Below, one piece after another: positions 32,478 to 40,645 of a stretch of 64,000 bases of DNA. Position 1 is the stretch's first letter. Every line of letters begins with the position of its first letter. Source of the stretch: Phycisphaerae bacterium (GTDB lineage: Bacteria; Planctomycetota; Phycisphaerae; Sedimentisphaerales; Anaerobacaceae); the NCBI GenBank assembly GCA_017993835.1, contig JAGOLX010000026.1:16407-80406 (forward strand), in the 5' to 3' direction. Made by a program: the position numbers and the translations under genes. Below the pieces are notes generated by a model. That model was not told the origin of the DNA. It saw only the letters and a list, made by a program, of their open reading frames with translations, and made no database searches.

Positions 32478-34097
32478 ATGCCGGATGACCGTGTCATTGC
32501 GGCCAGACCCCTGCGGCAACCCCAGGACAATGTCCCGCAGAGCAAACGCGCGCGCGTCAAACTGCTGGAGGCGATCCGCACATACGTCGCGCGAGAGCGC
32601 CCGGTGCCGCCGCTGGGCATCGAGGAACTGCGGACCCACACGGGCGCCGTGCTCCGACAGGTGGGCATGGAATCGAAGTACACCGACTTCGCGGCGGTCC
32701 TGCTCAACAACGAGGTCTGGCGCGACACGGTGGCGGCCATCCCCTACGAGAAACGCCTGCTCCTGCTGCCCAAGTGCCTTCGAGACGCCCAGGGATGTCC
32801 CGCGCAATTCGATGAGGTTGGACTGCTGTGCGAGCACTGCGGGCGCTGCGTGATTGGCGATCTCAAGAGCCAGGCGGAACAACTCGGATACGCTGTGCTG
32901 GTCGCGGAGGGATCGCCCGTCGTCATGTCCCTGATCGAGACCGGGCAGATCGAAGCGGTCGTCGGCGCCAGTTGCCTGTCCGTCCTCGAACGGGTGTTTC
33001 CCTACATGGAGGCCGGTGCCGTGCCGGGCATTGCGATCCCGCTGCTCCAGGACGGCTGTGCCAATACGAGCGTGGACCTCGAATGGCTCTGGGAGGCCAT
33101 CTACCAGACGACCGAAGACCAGACGCAGCGATTCAATCTGGACGCGCTGCACCATCAGGTGAACGACTGGTTCTCGCGAGAGGCCCTGGCCAGTGCGATT
33201 GCGCCGCACGCGAGCCCGACCGAGCAGGTGGCCCTGGGCTGGATGGCCAAGGCGGGCAAGCGATGGCGACCCTTCCTGGCGGTCTGCGTCTACAGCGCCC
33301 TGTCGGGCGATTACGCCCTCTCCCGCGAAGCGGATTTGCGAAAGGTGGCGATGGCGGTCGAGTGCTTCCACAAGGCGTCGTTGATCCACGACGACATTGA
33401 GGACGGGGACAGCGAACGGTACGGCGAGCGGACCCTGCACGCCGAACACGGGGTGCCCGTCGCGCTGAACGTGGGCGACCTGCTGCTTGGCGAGGGGTAT
33501 CGGCTCCTGGCCGAGGTGGATGCCCCCGACGGGCAGAAGGTCAGGCTTCTTCAGGCCGCCGCGCAGGGACATCGCAGTCTGTGCCTGGGGCAGGGCAGCG
33601 AGCTGGCCTGGATGCGGGCGCCGAGGCCGTTGCAGGTCTCGGAGGTCCTCGACATCTTCCGCATGAAGACCTCGCCGGCCTTCGAGGTGGCGCTCGGCTT
33701 GGGCGCCATTCTGGCGGACTGCGACGAGCAGGTCCACGCGGCCCTCCGACGATACAGCGATTCGCTCGGAATCGCTTACCAGATCCGCGACGATCTCGAC
33801 GATCTTCACTCGCCTGCGCACGAGGATCTCCTCCGTGGCAAGCGTCCCTCGATCCTCCCGGCGCTGGCTTGCGATGCGATGGATGCGGCTGCATCCTGTG
33901 CATCACCCGAGGTCGAAGCGGCCGCATGGCGGCTCATGGAGACGTACAAGTCACAGGCCATCGGGAGCCTGATTGCCCTGAAGAACGCCAATCTCAAGGG
34001 TCTGCTCCGTCGCGTGATCGCCAGGATGTTCAATGATTTCGAGATCATGGGTTGCTGCAACGATCCGTTGGCCCAGCGCCCGCCACGCCATGAATAA
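32478..34097 (+). CDS. DUF116-polyprenyl diphosphate synthase fusion
   Basis: This 539-residue protein joins two domains. Residues about 45-215 match DUF116, a Cys-rich domain of unknown activity (KCLRDAQGCPAQ, LCEHCGRC: C100, C107, C118, C121, C124). Residues about 245-525 are a trans-prenyl diphosphate synthase with GKRWRP (260-265), first aspartate motif DDIED (305-309) and second DDLDD (438-442), both complete for Mg2+ and diphosphate binding. It should condense isopentenyl diphosphate units to a polyprenyl diphosphate of unknown length. The adjacent class II cyclase is the natural consumer. Its 3' end overlaps the MFS gene start by 8 bp. Confidence 0.82.
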   Translation: MPDDRVIAARPLRQPQDNVPQSKRARVKLLEAIRTYVARERPVPPLGIEELRTHTGAVLRQVGMESKYTDFAAVLLNNEVWRDTVAAIPYEKRLLLLPKCLRDAQGCPAQFDEVGLLCEHCGRCVIGDLKSQAEQLGYAVLVAEGSPVVMSLIETGQIEAVVGASCLSVLERVFPYMEAGAVPGIAIPLLQDGCANTSVDLEWLWEAIYQTTEDQTQRFNLDALHHQVNDWFSREALASAIAPHASPTEQVALGWMAKAGKRWRPFLAVCVYSALSGDYALSREADLRKVAMAVECFHKASLIHDDIEDGDSERYGERTLHAEHGVPVALNVGDLLLGEGYRLLAEVDAPDGQKVRLLQAAAQGHRSLCLGQGSELAWMRAPRPLQVSEVLDIFRMKTSPAFEVALGLGAILADCDEQVHAALRRYSDSLGIAYQIRDDLDDLHSPAHEDLLRGKRPSILPALACDAMDAAASCASPEVEAAAWRLMETYKSQAIGSLIALKNANLKGLLRRVIARMFNDFEIMGCCNDPLAQRPPRHE

Positions 34098-35475
34098 GCT
34101 CGCGGACTTGGGGAATCGTGGTGGCAACGGGTCCGGCGGCGAACGGTGGTCGGGGTTTCCCCATGTCGTGCGAGCCTTGCGGCACCGCAACTACCGACTC
34201 TTTTTCGGTGGCCAGCTCATTTCCCTGATTGGCACGTGGATGCAGGCGGTGGCGCAGTCCTGGCTCGTCTATCGTCTCACGGGCTCGGCCGCCTTGCTGG
34301 GACTTGTCGGGTTCGCCAACCAGATCCCGGTCTTCCTGCTGGCGCCCCTCGGCGGCTCGGTCGCCGACCGGTACAACCGCCACCGCATCCTGCTGGGCAC
34401 GCAGACCTCGGCCATGCTCCTGGCCTTCATCCTGGCGGGTTTGACCTTATCGGGCGGCGTGCATGTCTGGCATATCTTCGTTCTGGCCTCGCTCCTCGGC
34501 GTTGTGAATGCCGTCGATATCCCGACGCGTCAGGCGTTTGCCGTCGACATGGTCGGACGCGACGACCTCATCAATGCCATCGCCCTGAATTCCTCGATGA
34601 TCAACGGCGCCAGGATCCTCGGACCCGCCGTCGCGGGCGTCCTCGTCGCCAGTGTGGGAGAGGGCTGGTGCTTCCTCGCCAACGCGGTCAGCTTCCTCGC
34701 GGTGATTGCGAGCCTGTTGTCGATGGACGTGACATCCCAGATCCGCGTGCCGCTGCCCGGGTCGGCGCTGGTGAGCATCCTCCAGGGATTCCACTACGTT
34801 GCGCACACGGGTCCGATTCGAGCCCTGTTGCTGCTGCTCGGTCTGGTCAGTCTCATGGGGATGCCGTACGCGGTGCTCATGCCGGTCTTCGCGGACGAGA
34901 TTCTCCACGGCGGTCCGCGCGGATTGGGACTGCTGATGGGCGCATCGGGAGTTGGAGCGTTGATCGGCGCCCTGGTGCTCGCCCTGCGAAGGGGCATCCG
35001 CGGCCTGAGCAGTTGGATTGCCTTGGGGGCAGCGGGGTTCGGAGTGAGCCTGATGCTGTTCTCGCAGTCCCGCTCGTTCTGGCTCTCGATGGCGCTGCTC
35101 GTGCCGGTAGGCTTCTCCATGATCATCGAGATGGCCGCGTCGAACACGCTCATTCAATCGCTGATCCCGGATGAGTTGCGAGGGCGGGTCATGGCGGTAT
35201 ACTCGATGATGTTCATGGGCATGGCGCCCTTCGGCTCGCTCCTGGCGGGGACCCTCGCGCATCGTGTCGGCGCCCCGGCCACCGTGCTGCTGGGCGGCGC
35301 GGCGTGCATCGCGGGAGCGGCGATGTTCGGATGGCATCTGCCCGTGCTCAAGAGAGAGGCGCGAAGGATGATCGTCGCCCTCCAGGCCGCCGGCGGCGAA
35401 CCGTCGGAGGAAATGAGCGGGCAGGCGAGCGTCGTCGTGCCCCGTGAATCGACGGAGACAGGACCGCTGTCATGA
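34090..35475 (+). CDS. MFS transporter (EntS-like, MFS_3)
   Basis: This 461-residue permease has 12 predicted membrane segments. The inter-helix motif GGSVADRYNRHRIL (loop 2-3) and RGRVMAVYSMMFMGMAPFGS are typical of the MFS_3 enterobactin-exporter-like group. A soluble C-terminal tail of about 40 residues follows. The start at 34090 overlaps the prenyl synthase gene by 8 bp, and its stop overlaps the next gene as ATGA, so it belongs to the operon. It is the likely exporter of the pathway product, which is inference. Confidence 0.82.
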   Translation: MNKLADLGNRGGNGSGGERWSGFPHVVRALRHRNYRLFFGGQLISLIGTWMQAVAQSWLVYRLTGSAALLGLVGFANQIPVFLLAPLGGSVADRYNRHRILLGTQTSAMLLAFILAGLTLSGGVHVWHIFVLASLLGVVNAVDIPTRQAFAVDMVGRDDLINAIALNSSMINGARILGPAVAGVLVASVGEGWCFLANAVSFLAVIASLLSMDVTSQIRVPLPGSALVSILQGFHYVAHTGPIRALLLLLGLVSLMGMPYAVLMPVFADEILHGGPRGLGLLMGASGVGALIGALVLALRRGIRGLSSWIALGAAGFGVSLMLFSQSRSFWLSMALLVPVGFSMIIEMAASNTLIQSLIPDELRGRVMAVYSMMFMGMAPFGSLLAGTLAHRVGAPATVLLGGAACIAGAAMFGWHLPVLKREARRMIVALQAAGGEPSEEMSGQASVVVPRESTETGPLS

Positions 35476-36353
35476 CGATCCGACTGGACATGCGACGGGC
35501 TCTCAGCAGGGCGCCATGTGCCTTGGGCGACTCCGCGAAGGCGGTCGGGGACTTCCTTCGACGCCACCTCTCGCGAGATGGGGGCTTCCTCGGTCGGGAT
35601 GGTCGAAGCGATCTGTACTACACGGTCTTCGGACTCGAAGCGTCGCTGTCGCTGGGTGTCGATCTGGCAGTGGATCTTGTGACCCGATACCTCGACGGCT
35701 TCGGGACAGGCGAATCCCTTGACCTCGTGCATCTGGCGTCCCTGATCCGATGCCGGACGAATCTGGCGGCCGTCGGCGGAGGGGAGATCCTGGCTCGACA
35801 TCTGATGGAGTATCGCTCGCGCGACGGCGGTTTCAACATGGCGCCCGGCGCCGAGCAGGGCAGCTCGTACGGGAGCTTCCTGGCCCTCGGCGCCTGGCAG
35901 GACTTGGGAATCGACTGCCCCGATGCGGACGCCATGGCACGGTCCATCGCGTCCTTGCAGAGGGCTGATGGCGGCTACGCGAACGACGCGTCCATGACAG
36001 CCGGTGCGACGCCCGCAACGGCTGCCGCTGTGTCAGTCCTCCACTATCTCGGGTGCCCTGTGCCGGAGTCGGCGGTCCGATGGCTCCTGGATCGTGCGTC
36101 TGGGCTGGGCGGCTTCGAAGCCATCTGGCTCGGAGAAAGTCACGGCGTGCCCGATCTGCTCTCCACCGCGACGGCGCTGCATGCGCTTGCCCTGCTTGGG
36201 GTCTCTGCGGGCGCGATGAGGGATCGGCACATGGACTATCTGGACAGTCTCTGGGACAAACAGGGTGGCTTTCGAGGTCATTGGGCGGATGACGTCGTGG
36301 ACTGCGAATACACCTACTACGGCCTGCTGGCCCTGGGGACCCTCGCGGAATGA
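35472..36353 (+). CDS. Prenyltransferase/squalene-oxidase repeat protein
   Basis: This is a 293-residue alpha/alpha-toroid protein with six or so repeats of the form DLxxTxxxLxALxxLG (for example SDLYYTVFGLEASLSLG, PDLLSTATALHALALLG, CEYTYYGLLALGTL), each paired with a GGF or GGY turn. The fold is that of protein prenyltransferase beta subunits and half of a terpene cyclase. The zinc-ligand His expected in the last DCxH motif of true prenyltransferases is absent (DCEYTYYG), and no DXDD motif is seen. It may be a non-catalytic partner or bind a prenyl chain. It is translationally coupled on both sides (ATGA overlaps). Confidence 0.75.
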   Translation: MTIRLDMRRALSRAPCALGDSAKAVGDFLRRHLSRDGGFLGRDGRSDLYYTVFGLEASLSLGVDLAVDLVTRYLDGFGTGESLDLVHLASLIRCRTNLAAVGGGEILARHLMEYRSRDGGFNMAPGAEQGSSYGSFLALGAWQDLGIDCPDADAMARSIASLQRADGGYANDASMTAGATPATAAAVSVLHYLGCPVPESAVRWLLDRASGLGGFEAIWLGESHGVPDLLSTATALHALALLGVSAGAMRDRHMDYLDSLWDKQGGFRGHWADDVVDCEYTYYGLLALGTLAE

Positions 36354-38194
36354 ACCCACGAATCGACAAGAAGGCCCTGGAGGAGACGATTGCCCGCTTG
36401 CAGGCGAAGCTGCTGGCCGCACGCGGATCGCACGGCCATTGGGAGGGGCGCCTGTCGAGCAGCGCCCTTTCCACCGCGACCGCGGCCTTTGCCCTTGCTG
36501 TCGTGGACCGGAATCGCCACCGGTCGCTCGTCGAACGCGGCCGGCAATGGCTTTGCGAGCATCAGAACGCCGACGGCGGCTGGGGCGACACCGCGTGCAG
36601 CCCGAGCAATCTCAGCACGACGATGCTCTGTTACAGCGCCATGACGGCCGCCGATCGCTCGGATGCGTGCGAACGATGCGTGGAACGAACGGAGTCCTGG
36701 CTGCAGCGGAGAGTCGGGAGCCTCGATCCGCTATCGCTCGCAAGAGCCGTCGAGTCGCAGTATGGCAAGGACCGCACGTTCTCCGTGCCGATCCTGACGA
36801 TGTGCGCCCTGGCCGGCCGGCTCGGCGACGCCGGCCGTGCGTGGCGATTGGTCCGTCCGCTGCCTTTCGAGTTGGCGGTGCTTCCCCATCGGTTGTTCAA
36901 GTGGCTGCGTCTGCCTGTCGTGAGCTATGCCTTGCCTGCGCTGATTGCCATCGGGCAGGTGCGATACAAACACCGCGCGCCTCGCAATCCGCTCACGTGG
37001 GCGACTCGTCGCCTGTCTGTTGCGAAGACCTTGCGGGTCTTGTGTACGCTCCAGCCCGACAACGGCGGCTTTCTGGAAGCGGCTCCTTTGACGTCCTTTG
37101 TCGTGATGAGTCTGGCCGCCGCGGGACATTGCGAGCACCCCGTTGTCGCCAAGGGCGTCGAGTTCCTCGCCGCCTCGATTCGCGAGGATGGGAGCTGGCC
37201 CATCGACACGAATCTCGCCGGCTGGGTGACGACGCTCGCAATCGCAGCGCTGTCCGCCGGCGGGCTCGAGCGGATGCTGTCGGCCTCCGAGCGGCAGGGG
37301 CTCCTGGACTGGCTTCTGTCGTGTCAGCATCGCGGAATCCACCCCTACACGCAGGCGGCGCCGGGCGGCTGGGCCTGGACCGATCTGGCGGGCGCGGTCC
37401 CCGATGCGGATGACACGCCCGGCGCGCTCATCGCCCTGCACGAGTTGTCTCGCACAAGTTCCATCAACCCTATTCCGTCGGCCTGTGCCGGCATGGAATG
37501 GCTCCTGAATCTCCAAAACGCCGACGGGGGGATTCCCACCTTCTGCCGGGGATGGACGAAGCTGCCTTTCGACAAGAGCACCGCGGACCTTACGGCCCAT
37601 ACCGTCGCGGCCATGGGCGCTTGGCTGCCCTCGCTGCCCGACTCGCTCAAGGGTCGGACCGAGAAAGCCATGCTCAGGGCGTTGTACTATCTGAAGGGAT
37701 CTCAACGTCCGAACGGCTCTTGGACACCCTTGTGGTTTGGGAATCAAGCCGCCGCGAACCAGGAGAACCCCGTCTACGGGACGAGCCGGGCGCTGAGGCA
37801 CTTGGCGAGCTGTGCAGCAGCGATGGGACAGATGGGACCGACAGGACTCATCGGACCTATGTGCGAACGGGCGGCTCGATGGCTCCTGTCGGTGCAGAAC
37901 GCCGATGGCGGGTGGGGGGGCGATGCTTCGGTCGCTTCCTCCATTGAGGAGACCGCTCTGGCGGTGGATGCCCTGGCAACGGCCTGTTCGCTCCACACCG
38001 ATCAGTCGGCCGCGATGCAGGCGGCGTATCGGGGCGCCCAGTGGCTCATCGCGAACACGAATCGCGGGACATCGCTTCCGGCCTCGCCCATCGGCCTGTA
38101 CTTCGCCCGATTGTGGTATTTCGAAGAGCTGTACCCCCTCGTCTTCACTCTCTGTGCTCTCTCCCGAGTCGCCCGACTGCCCATCGCAGGCTGA
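36350..38194 (+). CDS. Class II terpene (squalene-hopene type) cyclase
   Basis: This 614-residue protein is about the size of squalene-hopene cyclase (roughly 630). It has two alpha/alpha-barrel halves built of QW repeats: QNADGGWGDTA (about 72-82), QPDNGGF, QNADGGI, QRPNGSW and QNADGGWGGDA near the C-terminus. The catalytic acid motif DADDT (352-356, in AVPDADDTPGA) corresponds to the DXDDTA of class II cyclases that protonate an alkene or epoxide. The substrate need not be squalene: squalene synthase-type genes are not in the window, whereas a polyprenyl diphosphate synthase is three genes upstream. I therefore infer cyclisation of a prenyl chain made by the operon. Confidence 0.8.
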   Translation: MNPRIDKKALEETIARLQAKLLAARGSHGHWEGRLSSSALSTATAAFALAVVDRNRHRSLVERGRQWLCEHQNADGGWGDTACSPSNLSTTMLCYSAMTAADRSDACERCVERTESWLQRRVGSLDPLSLARAVESQYGKDRTFSVPILTMCALAGRLGDAGRAWRLVRPLPFELAVLPHRLFKWLRLPVVSYALPALIAIGQVRYKHRAPRNPLTWATRRLSVAKTLRVLCTLQPDNGGFLEAAPLTSFVVMSLAAAGHCEHPVVAKGVEFLAASIREDGSWPIDTNLAGWVTTLAIAALSAGGLERMLSASERQGLLDWLLSCQHRGIHPYTQAAPGGWAWTDLAGAVPDADDTPGALIALHELSRTSSINPIPSACAGMEWLLNLQNADGGIPTFCRGWTKLPFDKSTADLTAHTVAAMGAWLPSLPDSLKGRTEKAMLRALYYLKGSQRPNGSWTPLWFGNQAAANQENPVYGTSRALRHLASCAAAMGQMGPTGLIGPMCERAARWLLSVQNADGGWGGDASVASSIEETALAVDALATACSLHTDQSAAMQAAYRGAQWLIANTNRGTSLPASPIGLYFARLWYFEELYPLVFTLCALSRVARLPIAG

Positions 38195-38232
38195 CAAGGA
38201 ATTCGACGAACCTCGGGTGTTCGCGGCTCGTA

Positions 38233-38263
38233 TATTTGCGGATAGCAAATAATGCCAATGGCA
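38233..38263. promoter_or_regulatory. Operator candidates before the second MarR gene
   Basis: TATTTGC-GGATA-GCAAATA (38233-38251) and TGCCAATGGCA (38253-38263) are two adjacent palindromes, the first with perfect 7-bp arms. They sit 25-50 bp before the regulator's start and probably mark autoregulation. Confidence 0.55.
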
Positions 38264-38285
38264 AGTAAAAGACGGGAGTATGGCC

Positions 38286-38696
38286 ATGAGCAGGCGTTTG
38301 TTCGAGTTGATCCTGGCGGTCCGGCGCAAATGCCAGGGGAGTGAAGAGCGAATCCAGCGGGAGCTGGGCCTGTCGCCCGCGGAGTTCAACGCGCTGACGG
38401 TCATGGACGATGTCGGGGAAATCAGCGGCTGTGAATTCGCCGAGGAAATGGTCCTGTCGCCCTCGCGAGGCAGCCGTGTGTTGGACCGGCTCGTGACGGA
38501 CGGCTTCGTGAAGACCCGGGTCCGTCCGCAGGATCGCCGGACCATCTTGATCTCGCTGACTCCCAAGGGCAGGAAGACCAGACTCAAGATATTCAACCAT
38601 ATGAAGGACTGCGAGAGCCGGATTTGCAGCGGGCTCGACGCGGGCAGGGTGTCGCAGGTGTGTGATGCCCTGGAATGGCTGGAAGCAGCCCTGTGA
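38286..38696 (+). CDS. MarR-family transcriptional regulator
   Basis: This 136-residue winged-helix protein has the recognition helix MVLSPSRGSRVLDRLVTDGFV and wing RVRPQDRRTILISLTPKGR, with helical ends for dimerisation. ATG 38286 is seven bases after GGAG; an ATG at 38280 is too close to it. It could regulate itself, the thioredoxin gene 16 bp downstream, or the isoprenoid operon upstream. No site resembling its operator was seen before that operon. Confidence 0.8.
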   Translation: MSRRLFELILAVRRKCQGSEERIQRELGLSPAEFNALTVMDDVGEISGCEFAEEMVLSPSRGSRVLDRLVTDGFVKTRVRPQDRRTILISLTPKGRKTRLKIFNHMKDCESRICSGLDAGRVSQVCDALEWLEAAL

Positions 38697-38712
38697 ATGA
38701 GGAGACTCAACC

Positions 38713-39252
38713 ATGCAGAATACCCTGTTCATTCAGTTGCTTGTTGGGCTTTTGATTGGCGGTGGCCTGGGCGCCGCCATGGGCTACTTCGGCAAGTGTA
38801 CGACCGGCGCCTGTCCGCTCACGGCCAATCCCTTGCGGGGTGGAATGATCGGCGCGATGCTCGGGGGTGTTCTGGCCTTCTCGATGGGATCATCGCGAGG
38901 GTCCGAGGAAACCGCCGGCGGCGATCTGTACATCAACAGTGCCGAGGATTTCGACGCCCGCGTTCTTAGAGCGAGTCAGCCGGTCCTGGTGGACTTCTAC
39001 GCGGATTGGTGCGGTCCGTGCCGCACGTTGGCGCCGACTATCGAGAAACTCGCGGAGCGATATGCAGGCCGGGCCGTCGTCGTGAAGGTGAACGTGGACC
39101 GCCTGTCCGAGTTGGCCGGTCGATATGGGATTCAGGGGATCCCGGCGGTGCTCTTCTTCCACGCGGGCAAGGAAGTGGAGCGTCTCGTCGGGGCACAGCC
39201 GGAGCGCGCGTACAGCGAGGTTCTGGACAGGCTGATTGGTCCGTCGTCGTGA
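38713..39252 (+). CDS. Membrane-anchored thioredoxin
   Basis: This 179-residue protein starts with a small two-helix membrane domain (residues 3-60) containing GKCTTGACPLT (C29, C34), as in DUF6132-type proteins. A thioredoxin domain follows (72-175) with the active site WCGPC (C100, C103) and the cis-Pro loop GIPAVLF. The fusion tethers thioredoxin to the membrane; the Cys pair in the anchor might exchange electrons across it, which is speculation. Co-transcribed with marR (16 bp gap). It converges on the aminopeptidase gene, four bases apart. Confidence 0.82.
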   Translation: MQNTLFIQLLVGLLIGGGLGAAMGYFGKCTTGACPLTANPLRGGMIGAMLGGVLAFSMGSSRGSEETAGGDLYINSAEDFDARVLRASQPVLVDFYADWCGPCRTLAPTIEKLAERYAGRAVVVKVNVDRLSELAGRYGIQGIPAVLFFHAGKEVERLVGAQPERAYSEVLDRLIGPSS

Positions 39253-39256
39253 GACT

Positions 39257-40645
39257 TCACATGCCGGCCAAGGCCTCGACCTCTTCGATGCTCTTGGGGA
39301 TATGCGGGCCGAGGATGCGACAGCCGTCTTCCGCGATGACGATGTCGTCCTCGATCCGCACGCCGTGGAAGTTGCGCCAGGCTTCGAGCCGGTCGTAGTC
39401 GATGAACGCTTCGCACTTTCGCTCCGCCTTCCAGCGGTCGATCAGGTGCGGGATGAAGTAGATCCCCGGCTCGACCGTGACGACGAATCTCGGCTCGACC
39501 GGCTTGGCCAGTCGCAGTGACCGCCAGCCGAACGCGGGATTCCGCTGGATCGTGTCGGTGTAGCCCACGTAGTCCTCGCCCAGGTTCTCCATGTCGTGGA
39601 CGTCCAGGCCCATCATGTGCCCGACGCCGCACGGGAAGAACAGCGTGTGGGCTCCCGCCTCGACGGCCTGTTCCGGATCGCCTCGCGCGACGCCGAGCTT
39701 CTTGAGTCCTTCCATGATCGCGACCGCCGCGAGGCGGTGAACCCGTCGCCACTCGACGCCCGGTCGGGCCGCCGCGAGGCACCGTTCCTGGGCAGCCAGC
39801 ACGATGGAGTAGATCTCCTTCTGTCTCTGGGAAAACTTGCCGCCGACGGGGATCGTCCGCGTGATGTCGCCGGCGTAGTGCAGCGGCGACTCGGCGCCGG
39901 AATCGTGGACCACGATGTCGCCGGCCTTCAGGGTGTTGTCATAGCACGGGTTGTGCAGGGTCTCGCCGTGCAGGGAGAAGATGGTCGCGAAGGAGGGTCG
40001 TACGCCGTGCGACATGGCGACGGCTTCGATGGCTGCTACGACCTCTCGCTCGACGACACCCGGCCTGGCCAGCTTCATGGCGGCTGTGTGCATCTCGCGG
40101 CAGGTGGCGATCGCCGCTTCGATCTGGTCGATCTCCTCGGAGGATTTGACCGACCTTTGCTGCACAACCGCGCGGATGAGCGGCTCGGAGACGTACTTGC
40201 GGAGGACGCCCGGCGCGATGCCGAGCCATCGCCAGATCTTCAGGATATTCTCCGGCCGATCCTGGGGCAGCAGATGGACGGTTCTCTTCTGTCGGAGCGC
40301 CTCGTGCAGGATCTGCTCGAGCTTGTCGGCAGGGGCGGTGCTCGTGACGCCAACCTGCTGGCATCGGTCGCGCAGCAACGTCTGCGGCCCGGTCCATACG
40401 ATATCTTCTACGCTCGGATCATCGCCGAAGACGCACTCGGTCCCTGCGTCCGCGTCGATGATCGCGGCCAGATTGGGCAGGTCGAGCCCGAAGAAGTACA
40501 GGAACGTGCTGTCCTGGCGGAAGGGATATGTGTTGGAGGCGAAGTTCATCGGCGACTCGTCGTTGCTGGGCAGGAGAATCAGGCCGGAGCCGATCTGCTC
40601 CCGCAGGCGGACACGTCTCTGTCTGTAGGTTGCGGCGGGAAACAT
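39257..40645 (-). CDS. pepP: Xaa-Pro aminopeptidase (M24B)
   Basis: This 462-residue protein has the PepP arrangement. An N-terminal creatinase-like domain (1-175, including LLPSNDESPMNFASNTYPFRQDSTFLYFFG) precedes the pita-bread catalytic domain. Metal ligands are visible in VVHDSGAE, GDITRTIPVGGKF, the GVGHMMGLDVHD His, TVEPGIYF and VRIEDD. It releases N-terminal residues preceding proline. ATG 40645 has AGGAG upstream; longer starts are unlikely. It overlaps the symporter gene's stop (TGATG), so the two form an operon, suggesting uptake and use of proline-containing peptides or proline. Confidence 0.88.
   Translation of the reverse strand: MFPAATYRQRRVRLREQIGSGLILLPSNDESPMNFASNTYPFRQDSTFLYFFGLDLPNLAAIIDADAGTECVFGDDPSVEDIVWTGPQTLLRDRCQQVGVTSTAPADKLEQILHEALRQKRTVHLLPQDRPENILKIWRWLGIAPGVLRKYVSEPLIRAVVQQRSVKSSEEIDQIEAAIATCREMHTAAMKLARPGVVEREVVAAIEAVAMSHGVRPSFATIFSLHGETLHNPCYDNTLKAGDIVVHDSGAESPLHYAGDITRTIPVGGKFSQRQKEIYSIVLAAQERCLAAARPGVEWRRVHRLAAVAIMEGLKKLGVARGDPEQAVEAGAHTLFFPCGVGHMMGLDVHDMENLGEDYVGYTDTIQRNPAFGWRSLRLAKPVEPRFVVTVEPGIYFIPHLIDRWKAERKCEAFIDYDRLEAWRNFHGVRIEDDIVIAEDGCRILGPHIPKSIEEVEALAGM

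Noticed and set aside
35472..36353. Genuine protein prenyltransferase beta subunit
   Set aside because: The His of the zinc site is missing in DCEYTYYG, and bacteria rarely have CaaX substrates; only the fold can be claimed.
36350..38194. Assignment as hopanoid squalene-hopene cyclase (shc)
   Set aside because: No HpnCDE/squalene synthase genes are in the window, and the motif context (AVPDADDTPGA) is divergent, so the specific name is not justified.
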